Positions 51,929 through 60,511 of a stretch of DNA of 64,000 nucleotides are shown piece after piece. The stretch spans positions 124,001 through 188,000 of the forward strand of contig CANQVL010000002.1 in assembly GCA_947627285.1 (NCBI GenBank). Direction: 5' to 3'. Made by a program: the position numbers and the translations under genes. The notes beneath the pieces are model-generated. The model was given only the letters and a program-made list of their open reading frames with translations. It was not told the origin of the DNA and made no database searches. The stretch's first letter is position 1; every line of letters starts with the position of its first letter. Origin of the DNA: an uncultured Oscillospiraceae bacterium (GTDB lineage: Bacteria > Bacillota > Clostridia > Oscillospirales > Oscillospiraceae).

Positions 51929-54900
51929 TCAATACTCGTAAACGCCCTCGAACACCATCACGGCGTCGCCGGTGAGGGTGACGAGCTCGTCGGAGTAGTT
52001 TACGGTTACGTCGCCGCCGGGGAGCTTCACGGTGATGTCACGGGCCTTTTTGAGGCTGCCGCGCTCGGTGGCGGCGATGACTGCGGCGCAGGCGGCGGTG
52101 CCGTTGGCGCGCGTCTCGCCCTCGTCGGGGGCGTAGACGCGTATGCGCAGGGTGTCGTCATTTACCACCTTCACGAACTCCACGAAGGCGCCCTCCGGCA
52201 GTATGCCGGAGCCCACCAGGGCTGAGCCCACGCCCTCCACGTCCACGCCGCCCAGGTCGTCGGTGAACACGGTGCAGTGGGGGACGCCCAGGGTGGAGAG
52301 TGTTATGCGGTACTCCTGCCCGCCCACGGTTACAGGCTCGTCCACAACGCGGGATTTGCCGATGAGGTTCACCTGCATTCTGCGGGCGTCAAGGAAGGCG
52401 GTGCCCATGTGGACGCTGACGGTGCTGACGCGCCCGTTGCGGGTGTAGAGCTGGAGGGAGCGTATGCCGGTGTCGGTCTGTATGGTCATGTGCTCGTGGC
52501 GGACTATGCCCTTGTCAAAGAGGTACTTGCCCACACAGCGGATGGAGTTGGCGGCCATGCGCCCCTCGGTGCCGTCCCGGTTGAATATCCGCATTTTTGC
52601 GTCCGCCCCGGCGGAATTTTCAATGAGCACCAGAGCCCCGCCGCCTATGCCGGTGACCCGGTCGCAGAGGGTGACGGAGAGGGATTCGGGGCTTGTGATG
52701 CGCCCGTCCCGGTTGTCAAAAAAGATGTAGTCGCTGCCGCAGGTGTGCATCTTGGCGAAGTGTATGAGCTCCCGGGTCTTTCGCATACCGTTCAGGTTCA
52801 CAAGCTCCGTGTTCTCATTTGTAAAGCGGCTTGCCAAAGTGTCCGTCACGGCGTCGGCGGTGTCGAGGCTGGTTATGCAGGGGATACGCAGCCGCACGGC
52901 CCTGGCGTGAAGGTCGATGAAGTCGCCCATGGTGTCGTCGTAGAGGGCGCCGGTGTAGACGATGAAGCTTATTGCCCCCTCGTCCATCAGGGAGTAGGCG
53001 TCGTGGACGTGCTTGACGGGCGTCACGTCAATGCCCAGGGCCTCAACGACGCCGGCGGTATCGGGCGTGGCGTAGAGCTTCATGTGCAGGTCGTTTACCT
53101 TCTTGGCGAGCTTCACCACCTCGGGAAGCTCGTGGTTCTCGATGGAGAGCAGAACCCCGTTCCTGCCGGGGGTGAAGGCGCCGGAGAGGTTGTAGCCGGC
53201 GGCGCGCAGACCCTTGAAAAGCGCCTCGGAGAAGGTGCGTCCAAGTCCCAGGACCTCGCCGGTGGACTTCATCTCGGGCCCCAACATGGAGTTGGCGTCG
53301 GTAATCTTTTCAAAGGAGAACACCGGCACCTTTACGGCGTAATATGGGGGCGTGTCGCACAAAACCTGCTCGTATCCCAGCCCCTTGAGGGTTGCGCCCA
53401 TCATGACGCGGCTCGCCACGTCCACCATGGGTATGCCGGTGACCTTGGAGAGGTATGGCACTGTGCGGGAGGCGCGGGGGTTCACCTCGATGACGTAGAG
53501 CTCCTTTTTGTAGATGAGGTACTGGATATTCACAAGCCCCCGGGTGCCCAGCTCAAGGGCGAGGCGCGTGGAGCACTCCACCACCCGGTCCATCATCTTG
53601 TCCGTCAGGTTGTAGGGGGGATAGACGGCTATGGAGTCGCCGGAGTGGACGCCCGCCCGCTCGATGTGCTCCATGATACCGGGCATGAGCACGTCGGTGC
53701 CGTCGGATATGACGTCCACCTCCAGCTCGGTGCCGGGCATATACTTGTCAACAAGGACGGAGTTGTCCTCACGCTCGGTGCTTGCCACGATCAGCGCCAT
53801 GTAGCTGCGCACGTCGTTCTCGTCGTGGGCGATGACCATGTTCTGCCCGCCTATGACGTAGGAGGGGCGCAACAGCACGGGGTAGCCCAGAGTCTCGGCG
53901 GCGTTCAGCGCCTCCTCTAAGGTGTGGGTGCCGAAGCCGCGTGGACGCTTAATGCCCAGCTTTTCCAAAAGCGCGTCAAAGCGCTCCCGGTCCTCGGCAA
54001 GGTCTATGCCCTCGGCGGAGGTGCCAAGTATGCGTATGCCCTGCTTATCAAGGTACTCCGTGAGCTTTATCGCCGTCTGACCGCCGAAGGCCACCACCAC
54101 GCCCACGGGCTTTTCCACCTTTATCACGCCCATCACGTCCTCGGGCGTCAGCGGCTCGAAGTAGAGCCTGTCCGCCGTGTCGTAGTCGGTGGAGACAGTC
54201 TCGGGGTTGTTGTTTATTATCACCACGTCGTAGCCCAGCTTCTTTAAGGTTACGGCGCAGTGGACGGAGCTGTAGTCGAACTCTATGCCCTGACCTATGC
54301 GTATTGGCCCGGAGCCAATGACGATGACGCTCATGCGGCGGCGGGGGAGGGGGCGGGAGTCGCACTTGTCGTTGTAGGCGGAGTAGTAGTAGGGCGTCTC
54401 CGCCTCAAATTCGGCGGCGCAGGTGTCCACCATCTTGTACACGGGGTCAAGGTGCGGTATCTCCGCCTGACCGGATATGGCGCGGAGGGCGGCGTCGGTG
54501 TATCCGTAACGCTTGCCGCGAAGGTAAGTCTCGCCGTCAATGCCGTTTTTCGCGATGTACGCCTCAAAATCCACCAAATTCTGGAGCTTGGAGAGGAACC
54601 ATTTGTCTATCATGGTGACCTCATGGATGTGCTCGTGGCTGACGCCGGCCTTGAGCGCCTCAAAGACCGTGAAAATGCGAAGGTCGTCCATTGCGGCGAG
54701 CCGCTCCTCCAGGGCCTTTCCGGGGACGGGGGCGCGGTTCAGCGTCTGCTGTCCGATCTCCGCGCCGCGTATGGCCTTCATGAGGGCGGACTCAAAGTTG
54801 GGAGCTATGGACATGACCTCGCCGGTGGCCTTCATCTGTGTGCCCAGCCTGCGCTCGGCGCCGTGGAACTTGTCGAAGGGCCACTTGGGGAACTTTACCA

Positions 54901-55960
54901 CGCAGTAGTCCACGGTGGGCTCAAAGCAGGCGTAGGTCTTTCCGGTGATGTCGTTTTTTATCTCATCAAGGGTGTAGCCCAGGGCGATTTTCACCGCTAC
55001 CTTGGCTATGGGGTAGCCCGTCGCCTTTGAGGCCAGGGCGGAGGAGCGGGAGACGCGGGGGTTTACCTCGATGACCGCGTACTCGAAGCTCTCGGGGTTC
55101 AGGGCGAACTGGCAGTTGCACCCGCCCTCGATGCCAAGCTCCGTAATTATGTCCAGAGCGGCGGAGCGGAGCATCTGGTACTCCTGGTCCATGAGAGTCA
55201 GCGCCGGGGCCACAACGATGGAGTCGCCGGTGTGTATGCCCACGGGGTCGAAGTTTTCCATGGAGCAGACGGTTATCACGTTCCCCGCGCCGTCGCGGAT
55301 GACCTCGAACTCTATCTCCTTCCAGCCGAAGATGTATCTCTCGATGAGTACCTGATGTATGGGGGAGGTCTCCAGCCCCACGAACGCCACGCGCCTGAGC
55401 TCGTCGGCGGAATATGCCACGCCGCCGCCTCCGCCGCCCAGGGTAAAGGCGGGGCGGACGATGACGGGGTAGCCGATGCGGTCCGCTATCTCGACGCAGG
55501 TCTCCACGTCGTTGGCGATGTCCGAGGGGATACAGGGCTGACCTATCTTCTCCATGGTCTCCTTGAAAAGCTCCCGGTCCTCCGCCTTGTCTATGGCCTC
55601 GGCGTTGGTGCCGATGAGCCGCACGCCGTGCTTCGCCAGGAACCCCTCGTGGGTGAGCTGCATGGCTATGGTGAGCCCCGTCTGCCCTCCCAGCCCCGCC
55701 AGGAGGCAGTCAGGCTTCTCCTTGAGAATTATGCGCTTGACGGTGTCGGCGTTCAAAGGCTCTAAGTACACGCTGTCCGCCATATCCCCGTCGGTCATGA
55801 CCGTGGCGGGGTTGGAGTTTACAAGGACGGACTTGACGCCCTCCTGCTTGAGTATCCGGCAGGCCTGCGTGCCGGCATAGTCAAACTCCGCCGCCTGTCC
55901 GATGACGATGGGGCCTGAGCCGATGACCATTACTTTTTTTATCGAAGTGTCTAAAGGCAT
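51929..55960 (-). CDS. carB: Carbamoyl-phosphate synthase large subunit fused to a diaminopimelate-epimerase-like domain
   Basis: 1343 residues, about 270 more than ordinary CarB. Residues 1-1058 are a complete CarB: two ATP-grasp halves (each opening with VIGSGPI and IGQ) and an MGS-like allosteric domain. Residues 1059-1343 match diaminopimelate epimerase end to end: FAKMHTCGSDYIFFDNRDG, CDRVTGIGGGALVLIE, MRIFNRDGTEG, GVPHCTVF and GETRANGTAAC. Both catalytic cysteines of DapF are replaced: MCGNGIRC is MAANSIRC (Ala1136) and ACGTGACA is ANGTAACA (Asn1286). The join is in frame without a stop. The ATG overlaps the carA stop (TAATG). A pseudoenzyme or ligand-sensing role is inferred. Confidence 0.93.
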   Translation of the reverse strand: MPLDTSIKKVMVIGSGPIVIGQAAEFDYAGTQACRILKQEGVKSVLVNSNPATVMTDGDMADSVYLEPLNADTVKRIILKEKPDCLLAGLGGQTGLTIAMQLTHEGFLAKHGVRLIGTNAEAIDKAEDRELFKETMEKIGQPCIPSDIANDVETCVEIADRIGYPVIVRPAFTLGGGGGGVAYSADELRRVAFVGLETSPIHQVLIERYIFGWKEIEFEVIRDGAGNVITVCSMENFDPVGIHTGDSIVVAPALTLMDQEYQMLRSAALDIITELGIEGGCNCQFALNPESFEYAVIEVNPRVSRSSALASKATGYPIAKVAVKIALGYTLDEIKNDITGKTYACFEPTVDYCVVKFPKWPFDKFHGAERRLGTQMKATGEVMSIAPNFESALMKAIRGAEIGQQTLNRAPVPGKALEERLAAMDDLRIFTVFEALKAGVSHEHIHEVTMIDKWFLSKLQNLVDFEAYIAKNGIDGETYLRGKRYGYTDAALRAISGQAEIPHLDPVYKMVDTCAAEFEAETPYYYSAYNDKCDSRPLPRRRMSVIVIGSGPIRIGQGIEFDYSSVHCAVTLKKLGYDVVIINNNPETVSTDYDTADRLYFEPLTPEDVMGVIKVEKPVGVVVAFGGQTAIKLTEYLDKQGIRILGTSAEGIDLAEDRERFDALLEKLGIKRPRGFGTHTLEEALNAAETLGYPVLLRPSYVIGGQNMVIAHDENDVRSYMALIVASTEREDNSVLVDKYMPGTELEVDVISDGTDVLMPGIMEHIERAGVHSGDSIAVYPPYNLTDKMMDRVVECSTRLALELGTRGLVNIQYLIYKKELYVIEVNPRASRTVPYLSKVTGIPMVDVASRVMMGATLKGLGYEQVLCDTPPYYAVKVPVFSFEKITDANSMLGPEMKSTGEVLGLGRTFSEALFKGLRAAGYNLSGAFTPGRNGVLLSIENHELPEVVKLAKKVNDLHMKLYATPDTAGVVEALGIDVTPVKHVHDAYSLMDEGAISFIVYTGALYDDTMGDFIDLHARAVRLRIPCITSLDTADAVTDTLASRFTNENTELVNLNGMRKTRELIHFAKMHTCGSDYIFFDNRDGRITSPESLSVTLCDRVTGIGGGALVLIENSAGADAKMRIFNRDGTEGRMAANSIRCVGKYLFDKGIVRHEHMTIQTDTGIRSLQLYTRNGRVSTVSVHMGTAFLDARRMQVNLIGKSRVVDEPVTVGGQEYRITLSTLGVPHCTVFTDDLGGVDVEGVGSALVGSGILPEGAFVEFVKVVNDDTLRIRVYAPDEGETRANGTAACAAVIAATERGSLKKARDITVKLPGGDVTVNYSDELVTLTGDAVMVFEGVYEY

Positions 55961-57027
55961 TACCGCACCTCCATCATGTCCATAAATCTGTCAAACGCCC
56001 ACTCGGTATCCCTGGGCCCGCCGTGGGCCTCCGGGTGGAACTGCATGGAGAAGGCGTTTTTCCCCGGATAGTCCACGCCCTCGCAGGTGCCGTCGTTCAC
56101 GTTCACAAAGCGCATCTTGCCGCCGACCCTTTCAATGTCCGAGACGCTCACGGCGTAGCCGTGGTTCTGGCAGGTGATATATACCCTCCCAGTCTCCAGG
56201 TCCTTCACCGGCTGGTTGGCGCCCCGGTGACCGAATTTCAGCTTCTCCGTTTTGCCGCCGGCGGCAATTGCCATCATCTGGTGCCCCAGGCATATGCCGA
56301 ACATGGGCTTTTTACCGAAAAGCGACTTTATCACCTCTATGCACCCCACATTGTCCTTGGGGTCGCCGGGACCGTTGGAGAGCATGATCCCGTCCGGGTC
56401 GTAGCTCATAACGGTCTCCACGCTTGAATCGTAGGGGAGCACCACCACCCGGCAGCCGCGCTTTAAAAGGTTCTCCGTGATGGAGCCCTTGGCACCGTAG
56501 TCCATGAGCGCCACGGTGCGCTTCGCCTCGCCCTCGGGGAGGAGTATCTCCGGCTTTTTCGTGCTTGTCGCCTCGACGGAGCCCTCAACGCGAAAATCAC
56601 GGAGCCCGCGCCAGTCGTAGTCCGGGTCGTCGGTTATCACCGCGTTCATTACGCCGCCGTCGCGGATCATCTGCGTAAGCTCCCGGGTGTCCACGCCGGA
56701 GATGCCCACGATGCCCATTCGCTCCATAAACTGCTGTATCGTCTCCTGACAGCGGAAGTTGGAGGGCTCGGCGCAAACCTCCCTGACTATAGCTCCGCGG
56801 ACATGGATAGATGAGCTTTCCATGTCCGCGTCGGCAACACCGTAATTACAAAACATCGGGAACGTAAAAATTACCAGCTGCCCGAAATAGCTGGGATCCG
56901 TAAGAGATTCAACACAGCCCGTCATGCCCGTGGTGAAAACAAGCTCTCCGACGCTTGTCCCCGCCCTGCCAAAGGACTCCCCCTCGTATTTTTTCCCGTT
57001 TTCCAGAATCAAATATGCCTTTCCCAT
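55960..57027 (-). CDS. carA: Carbamoyl-phosphate synthase small subunit (glutaminase)
   Basis: Delivers ammonia from glutamine to CarB for pyrimidine and arginine synthesis. 355 residues from ATG 57027 (AAGGAGAG upstream; a longer frame exists but overlaps dapL). N-terminal CarA domain (AYLILENGKKYEGESFG) and class I amidotransferase with nucleophile Cys in FGICLGHQ, and His in MQFHPEAHGGP. Between dapL (40-bp gap) and carB (1-bp overlap). Confidence 0.96.
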   Translation of the reverse strand: MGKAYLILENGKKYEGESFGRAGTSVGELVFTTGMTGCVESLTDPSYFGQLVIFTFPMFCNYGVADADMESSSIHVRGAIVREVCAEPSNFRCQETIQQFMERMGIVGISGVDTRELTQMIRDGGVMNAVITDDPDYDWRGLRDFRVEGSVEATSTKKPEILLPEGEAKRTVALMDYGAKGSITENLLKRGCRVVVLPYDSSVETVMSYDPDGIMLSNGPGDPKDNVGCIEVIKSLFGKKPMFGICLGHQMMAIAAGGKTEKLKFGHRGANQPVKDLETGRVYITCQNHGYAVSVSDIERVGGKMRFVNVNDGTCEGVDYPGKNAFSMQFHPEAHGGPRDTEWAFDRFMDMMEVR

Positions 57028-57067
57028 ATAAACTCTCCTTAATATCGCGATCAGCCTGAAACGTCCC

Positions 57068-58285
57068 TCATGACAACATTTTTTTGATTCTTTCCATAGC
57101 CTCGCAGGTGTTCTCGTATGTCCCGAAGGCCGTGAGGCGGACGTAGCCCTCGCCGGAGGGACCGAAGCCCGCGCCGGGGGTGGTGACCACGCACGCCTCA
57201 TGGAGGAGCCTGTCAAAGAACTCCCAGGAGCCCATGCCGTTGGGCGTGCCGCACCAGATGTAGGGCGCGTTTACGCCGCCGTACACCGTAAGCCCCGCGC
57301 CGGAAAGAGCCTCCCGTATGACCCTGGCGTTGTTTAAATAATACCTGACGCTCTCCATTGACTGCTCCCGCCCCTCCGGGGAGAGGGCGGCCTCGGCGGC
57401 GCGCTGAATGACATATGGCACGCCGTTGAACTTTGTGCCCATGCGCCTGTTCCACATATCCCGCAGGCTCACGCCGTCCCGTATGAGCGCCTTGGGTATG
57501 ACCGTGTAGGCACAGCGGTTGCCGGTGAAGCCGGAGGACTTGGAGAAGGAGCGGAACTCAATGGCGCAGGTCTTTGCGCCCTCCACCTCAAATATGCTGT
57601 GGGGGATACCGGGCTCGGTGATGAACGCCTCATAGGCGGAGTCAAAGAGTATCACGCTGCCATGCTCGTTTGCGTAGTCAACCCACACCTTCAGCTGCTC
57701 CTTTGTTGCCGCGGCGCCTGTGGGGTTGTTGGGGGAGCAGATGTATATCATGTCCGGCACCCTCTCCGGCAGCGCCGGGAAGAAGCCGTTTTCCGCTGTG
57801 CAGGGCAGATAGACAAGGTTCGTCCACCTCTCCCCGTCGTAGTCGCCGGCCCTGCCCGCCATGGCGTTGGTGTCCACATATACGGGGTAGACCGGGTCGC
57901 ACACCGCCACCACGTTGTCCCGGTCAAAGATGTCCCCGATGTTCCCGCAGTCGGATTTCGCGCCGTCGGAGACGAATATCTCGTCGTCCGCTATCTCCAC
58001 GCCCCGCTCCCTGTAGGAGTCGCGTATGGCGAAGCGGAGGAAATCGTAAGCGCCGCAGGTCTCCTCGCAGTAGCCCCTGAAGGTCTCCTGTTTTCCCATC
58101 TCCCGGCTCGCCTTCACCATCGCCTCAACGACCGCGGGAGCGAGGGGGCGCGTCACGTCGCCGATGCCCATGCGTATGATGGGCTTCGGTGGATTTTCCG
58201 CCTGAAACGCCCTGGTCCGCCGCCCGATTTCGGGAAAGAGGTAGCCGCCGGGGAGCTTTTGGAAGTTATTGTTTACCTTGACCAT
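57068..58285 (-). CDS. dapL: LL-diaminopimelate aminotransferase
   Basis: PLP enzyme converting tetrahydrodipicolinate straight to LL-diaminopimelate for lysine and peptidoglycan. 405 residues: YLFPEIGRR and MGIGDVTRPL at the N-terminus, SPNNPTGA, and the PLP lysine 249 in SFSKSSGFTGNR. In this route an epimerase (DapF) must follow to give meso-diaminopimelate; the only DapF-like sequence in the window is the cysteine-less domain on CarB two genes downstream. First gene of the dapL-carA-carB operon. Confidence 0.95.
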   Translation of the reverse strand: MVKVNNNFQKLPGGYLFPEIGRRTRAFQAENPPKPIIRMGIGDVTRPLAPAVVEAMVKASREMGKQETFRGYCEETCGAYDFLRFAIRDSYRERGVEIADDEIFVSDGAKSDCGNIGDIFDRDNVVAVCDPVYPVYVDTNAMAGRAGDYDGERWTNLVYLPCTAENGFFPALPERVPDMIYICSPNNPTGAAATKEQLKVWVDYANEHGSVILFDSAYEAFITEPGIPHSIFEVEGAKTCAIEFRSFSKSSGFTGNRCAYTVIPKALIRDGVSLRDMWNRRMGTKFNGVPYVIQRAAEAALSPEGREQSMESVRYYLNNARVIREALSGAGLTVYGGVNAPYIWCGTPNGMGSWEFFDRLLHEACVVTTPGAGFGPSGEGYVRLTAFGTYENTCEAMERIKKMLS

Positions 58286-58317
58286 GGAAACAGCCCCTTT
58301 TTATCCATTTTAATAAG

Positions 58318-58346
58318 ATTATAGGCTCAAAAATGCCGCTTGTCAA
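58318..58346 (-). promoter_or_regulatory. Promoter of dapL-carA-carB
   Basis: Minus strand TTGACA (58341-58346), 17-bp spacer, TATAAT (58318-58323). Perfect consensus. No PyrR-type leader or terminator is seen before dapL. Confidence 0.8.
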
Positions 58347-58440
58347 CGCTGTGTAAAGCCCAAAAACCCCATGTTTCCGCCCGCCGATTTGTTCACCCCT
58401 CCAAAATGAATTTTCCAAATTCAAATCCTGCAAAAATCAC

Positions 58441-58469
58441 TTGACATACGGCGCATTTTCATGTAAAAT
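58441..58469 (+). promoter_or_regulatory. Promoter of the second asparagine synthetase
   Basis: TTGACA (58441-58446), 17-bp spacer, TAAAAT (58464-58469); start near 58476. Confidence 0.75.
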
Positions 58470-58500
58470 CCAGACGTATTTTGTTTTTGTTGGATCTGCA

Positions 58501-58548
58501 AGGGTGCGGATTCCGCCTTCCCACGAGGGGCGGATCCGCGCCCTTTTG
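58501..58548 (+). terminator. Candidate attenuator in the asparagine synthetase leader
   Basis: AGGGTGCGGATTCCGCC pairs with GGCGGATCCGCGCCCT (one bulge, two G-U pairs) and is followed by TTTT. It lies between the gene's own promoter and its start codon, where no upstream gene on this strand needs ending, so it should act as a regulated attenuator. Confidence 0.6.
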
Positions 58549-58563
58549 TCAGGAGGCTTTTTT

Positions 58564-60144
58564 ATGTGCTCGATAATCGGCTTTACAAAGCGTTCAATAC
58601 CGCTGGAGCTTGCCATGCGCGGCTTTGAGGAGACAGTCTCACGCGGCCCCGATATGTCCCGCTTCGTGGAGGCGGGGGAGGGCTGGCTGGGCTTCCACCG
58701 CCTTGCCATCATGGGCCTGACGCCCGAGGGGATGCAGCCCTTTGAGCTGGACGGGAACATGGTGGTTTGCAACGGCGAGCTCTACGGCTTTCGTCCGGTG
58801 CGCCGCCGCATCGCGAAAAAGTATCAATTCAAGTCCGACTCTGACTGCGAGATAATCCTTCCCCTTTACAGGGAGCTGGGGCTTGGCATGTTCGCAAGGC
58901 TCGACGCGGAGTTTGCCATGATCATTTATGACGCGAAGCTTGGCCTTGTCGCCGCCCGCGACCCCATCGGCATAAGGCCTCTTTACTACGGCTATCTTCC
59001 CGACGGCTCGGCGGCATTCGCCAGCGAGCCCAAGAACCTGACGCCCTTCTGTGACAGGGTCATGCCCTTCCCGCCGGGGCACTACTGGGTTGGCGGCAAA
59101 TTCGTCCGCTACCGGGATATTTCAAGCGTTGACGGCGAGTACATCTCCGGCTCCGTCTACCGGGTCTGCGCCGGCATCAGGGGAAGGCTCATAGCCGCTG
59201 TGGAAAAGCGCCTGGACTCCGACGCCCCCATCGGCTTTTTGCTGTCGGGAGGGCTGGACTCCAGCCTCGTCTGCGCCATCGCCGCCAAAATACTTGGCAG
59301 GAGTATACGCACCTTCGCCATCGGCATGGACAAGGACGCCATCGACCTTAAATACGCAAGGCAGGCGGCGGAGTATATCGGCGCCGACCACACTGAGGTC
59401 TTCATGACCCGCGACGAGGTGATAGAGAACCTTGAGACGGTGATAAGGGCCCTTGGCACCTGGGACATCACCACCATCCGCGCCAGCATGGGAATGTACC
59501 TCGTCTGCAAGGCGATACACGAGACGACGGACATCCGCGTACTGCTTACGGGCGAAATATCCGACGAGCTCTTCGGCTACAAGTACACCGACTTCGCCCC
59601 CGACGCCGCCCAATTCCAGCTTGAGAGCCAAAAGCGTGTGCGCGAGCTCCACATGTACGACGTCCTGCGCGCCGACAGGTGCATATCCGTAAACTCCCTG
59701 GAGGCGCGGGTGCCATTCGGCGACCTGGACTTTGTGGAGTACGTGATGAAGATAGACCCGGAGCTGAAGATGAACAAATACAACATGGGCAAATACCTTC
59801 TCCGCCACGCCTTTGAGGCTGACGACATCCTCCCCGGGCAGATACTCTGGCGCCAGAAGGCCGCCTTCTCCGACGCCGTGGGGCACTCCATGGTGGACGA
59901 CCTGAAGGAGTACGCCGACGGGCTCTACACCGACGCGGAATTTGAGGAAAAGCGCAAAAAATACGCCTATTGCGCCCCCTTCACCAAGGAGAGCCTGCTT
60001 TACCGGGAGATTTTTGAGAAATATTATCCAGGACAGGCGGAGATGATCGCCGGCTTCTGGATGCCCAACAGCTCCTGGCCCAACTGCGCCGTAACCGACC
60101 CCAGCGCCCGCGTCCTATCCAATTACGGAGATTCAGGGATATAA
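58564..60144 (+). CDS. asnB: Asparagine synthetase (glutamine-hydrolysing), second type
   Basis: 526 residues. N-terminal class II amidotransferase starting MCSIIGF (Cys2 nucleophile) with FHRLAIMGL and CNGELYGF, and a C-terminal synthetase domain with FLLSGGLDSS and GEISDELFGYKY. Closer in length and layout to E. coli AsnB than the gene at 6686-8506. ATG at 58564 follows AGGAGG; a longer in-frame reading begins in the promoter and was rejected. A candidate attenuator precedes it. Confidence 0.93.
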   Translation: MCSIIGFTKRSIPLELAMRGFEETVSRGPDMSRFVEAGEGWLGFHRLAIMGLTPEGMQPFELDGNMVVCNGELYGFRPVRRRIAKKYQFKSDSDCEIILPLYRELGLGMFARLDAEFAMIIYDAKLGLVAARDPIGIRPLYYGYLPDGSAAFASEPKNLTPFCDRVMPFPPGHYWVGGKFVRYRDISSVDGEYISGSVYRVCAGIRGRLIAAVEKRLDSDAPIGFLLSGGLDSSLVCAIAAKILGRSIRTFAIGMDKDAIDLKYARQAAEYIGADHTEVFMTRDEVIENLETVIRALGTWDITTIRASMGMYLVCKAIHETTDIRVLLTGEISDELFGYKYTDFAPDAAQFQLESQKRVRELHMYDVLRADRCISVNSLEARVPFGDLDFVEYVMKIDPELKMNKYNMGKYLLRHAFEADDILPGQILWRQKAAFSDAVGHSMVDDLKEYADGLYTDAEFEEKRKKYAYCAPFTKESLLYREIFEKYYPGQAEMIAGFWMPNSSWPNCAVTDPSARVLSNYGDSGI

Positions 60145-60145
60145 T

Positions 60146-60326
60146 CAAATGTAAAAAAGGCTGTGCCTTTTTCACATTTGAGAAATGTTCAGAAAAAAAG
60201 CGTGAATTCTGCGGAATTCACGCTTTTTTTCCTGCTGTCGCACTGCGCGCGCCGCCGTAGGCGGCACACTTGCGCGACATAAGGTAATTTTTCCGACGTA
60301 CATGCCGCCGGAAAAATATTGAATTT
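60146..60326 (-). repeat. Modular palindromic repeat, copy F
   Basis: H4 CAAATGTAAAAAAGGC / GCCTTTTTCACATTTG directly after the asparagine synthetase stop; H3 AAAAAAAGCGTGAATTC / GAATTCACGCTTTTTTT; H2 outer arms TGTCGCAC / GCGCGACA around a GCCGCC/GGCGGC core; H1 as in A. Confidence 0.85.
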
Positions 60327-60334
60327 AGAGATTT

Positions 60335-60469
60335 CTTAAAGACAAGACCGCCACTGGGAAAGAGTGACGGTCTTGTCTGCGCTATGACATTAGTTGTAGC
60401 CTGAATAGCCGTTAATACTCAGGACCAGGCCGCTTGTTGAAGGCCAAACGCCCGCGGCGACCCTTTTCT
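60335..60469 (-). ncRNA. Candidate small RNA of about 135 nt
   Basis: A consensus promoter at 60476-60505 drives this strand, and an 11-bp hairpin AGACAAGACCG / CGGTCTTGTCT (60340-60378) with a short U-poor tail closes it. No start codon-led frame of note lies inside; one frame ends SINGYSGYN-stop but lacks a start. No known RNA family was recognised. Position just after an ABC permease gene. Confidence 0.35.
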
Positions 60470-60475
60470 GCCTAC

Positions 60476-60505
60476 ATTATAACTCCCCTGACCCTTCCTT
60501 GTCAA
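60476..60505 (-). promoter_or_regulatory. Orphan promoter downstream of the ABC permease gene
   Basis: Minus strand TTGACA (60500-60505), 18-bp spacer, TATAAT (60476-60481), only 6 bp past the permease stop codon, pointing into a region without genes. Confidence 0.6.
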
Positions 60506-60511
60506 GGGTTT

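Noticed and set aside
58476..58563. T-box riboswitch for asparagine
   Set aside because: The AGGGTG start of the hairpin resembles a T-box sequence, but the leader is under 100 nt and lacks stem I, specifier loop and antiterminator partner.
60380..60470. Small secreted peptide gene ending SINGYSGYN
   Set aside because: The frame has no ATG, GTG or TTG after the predicted transcription start and no ribosome binding site.
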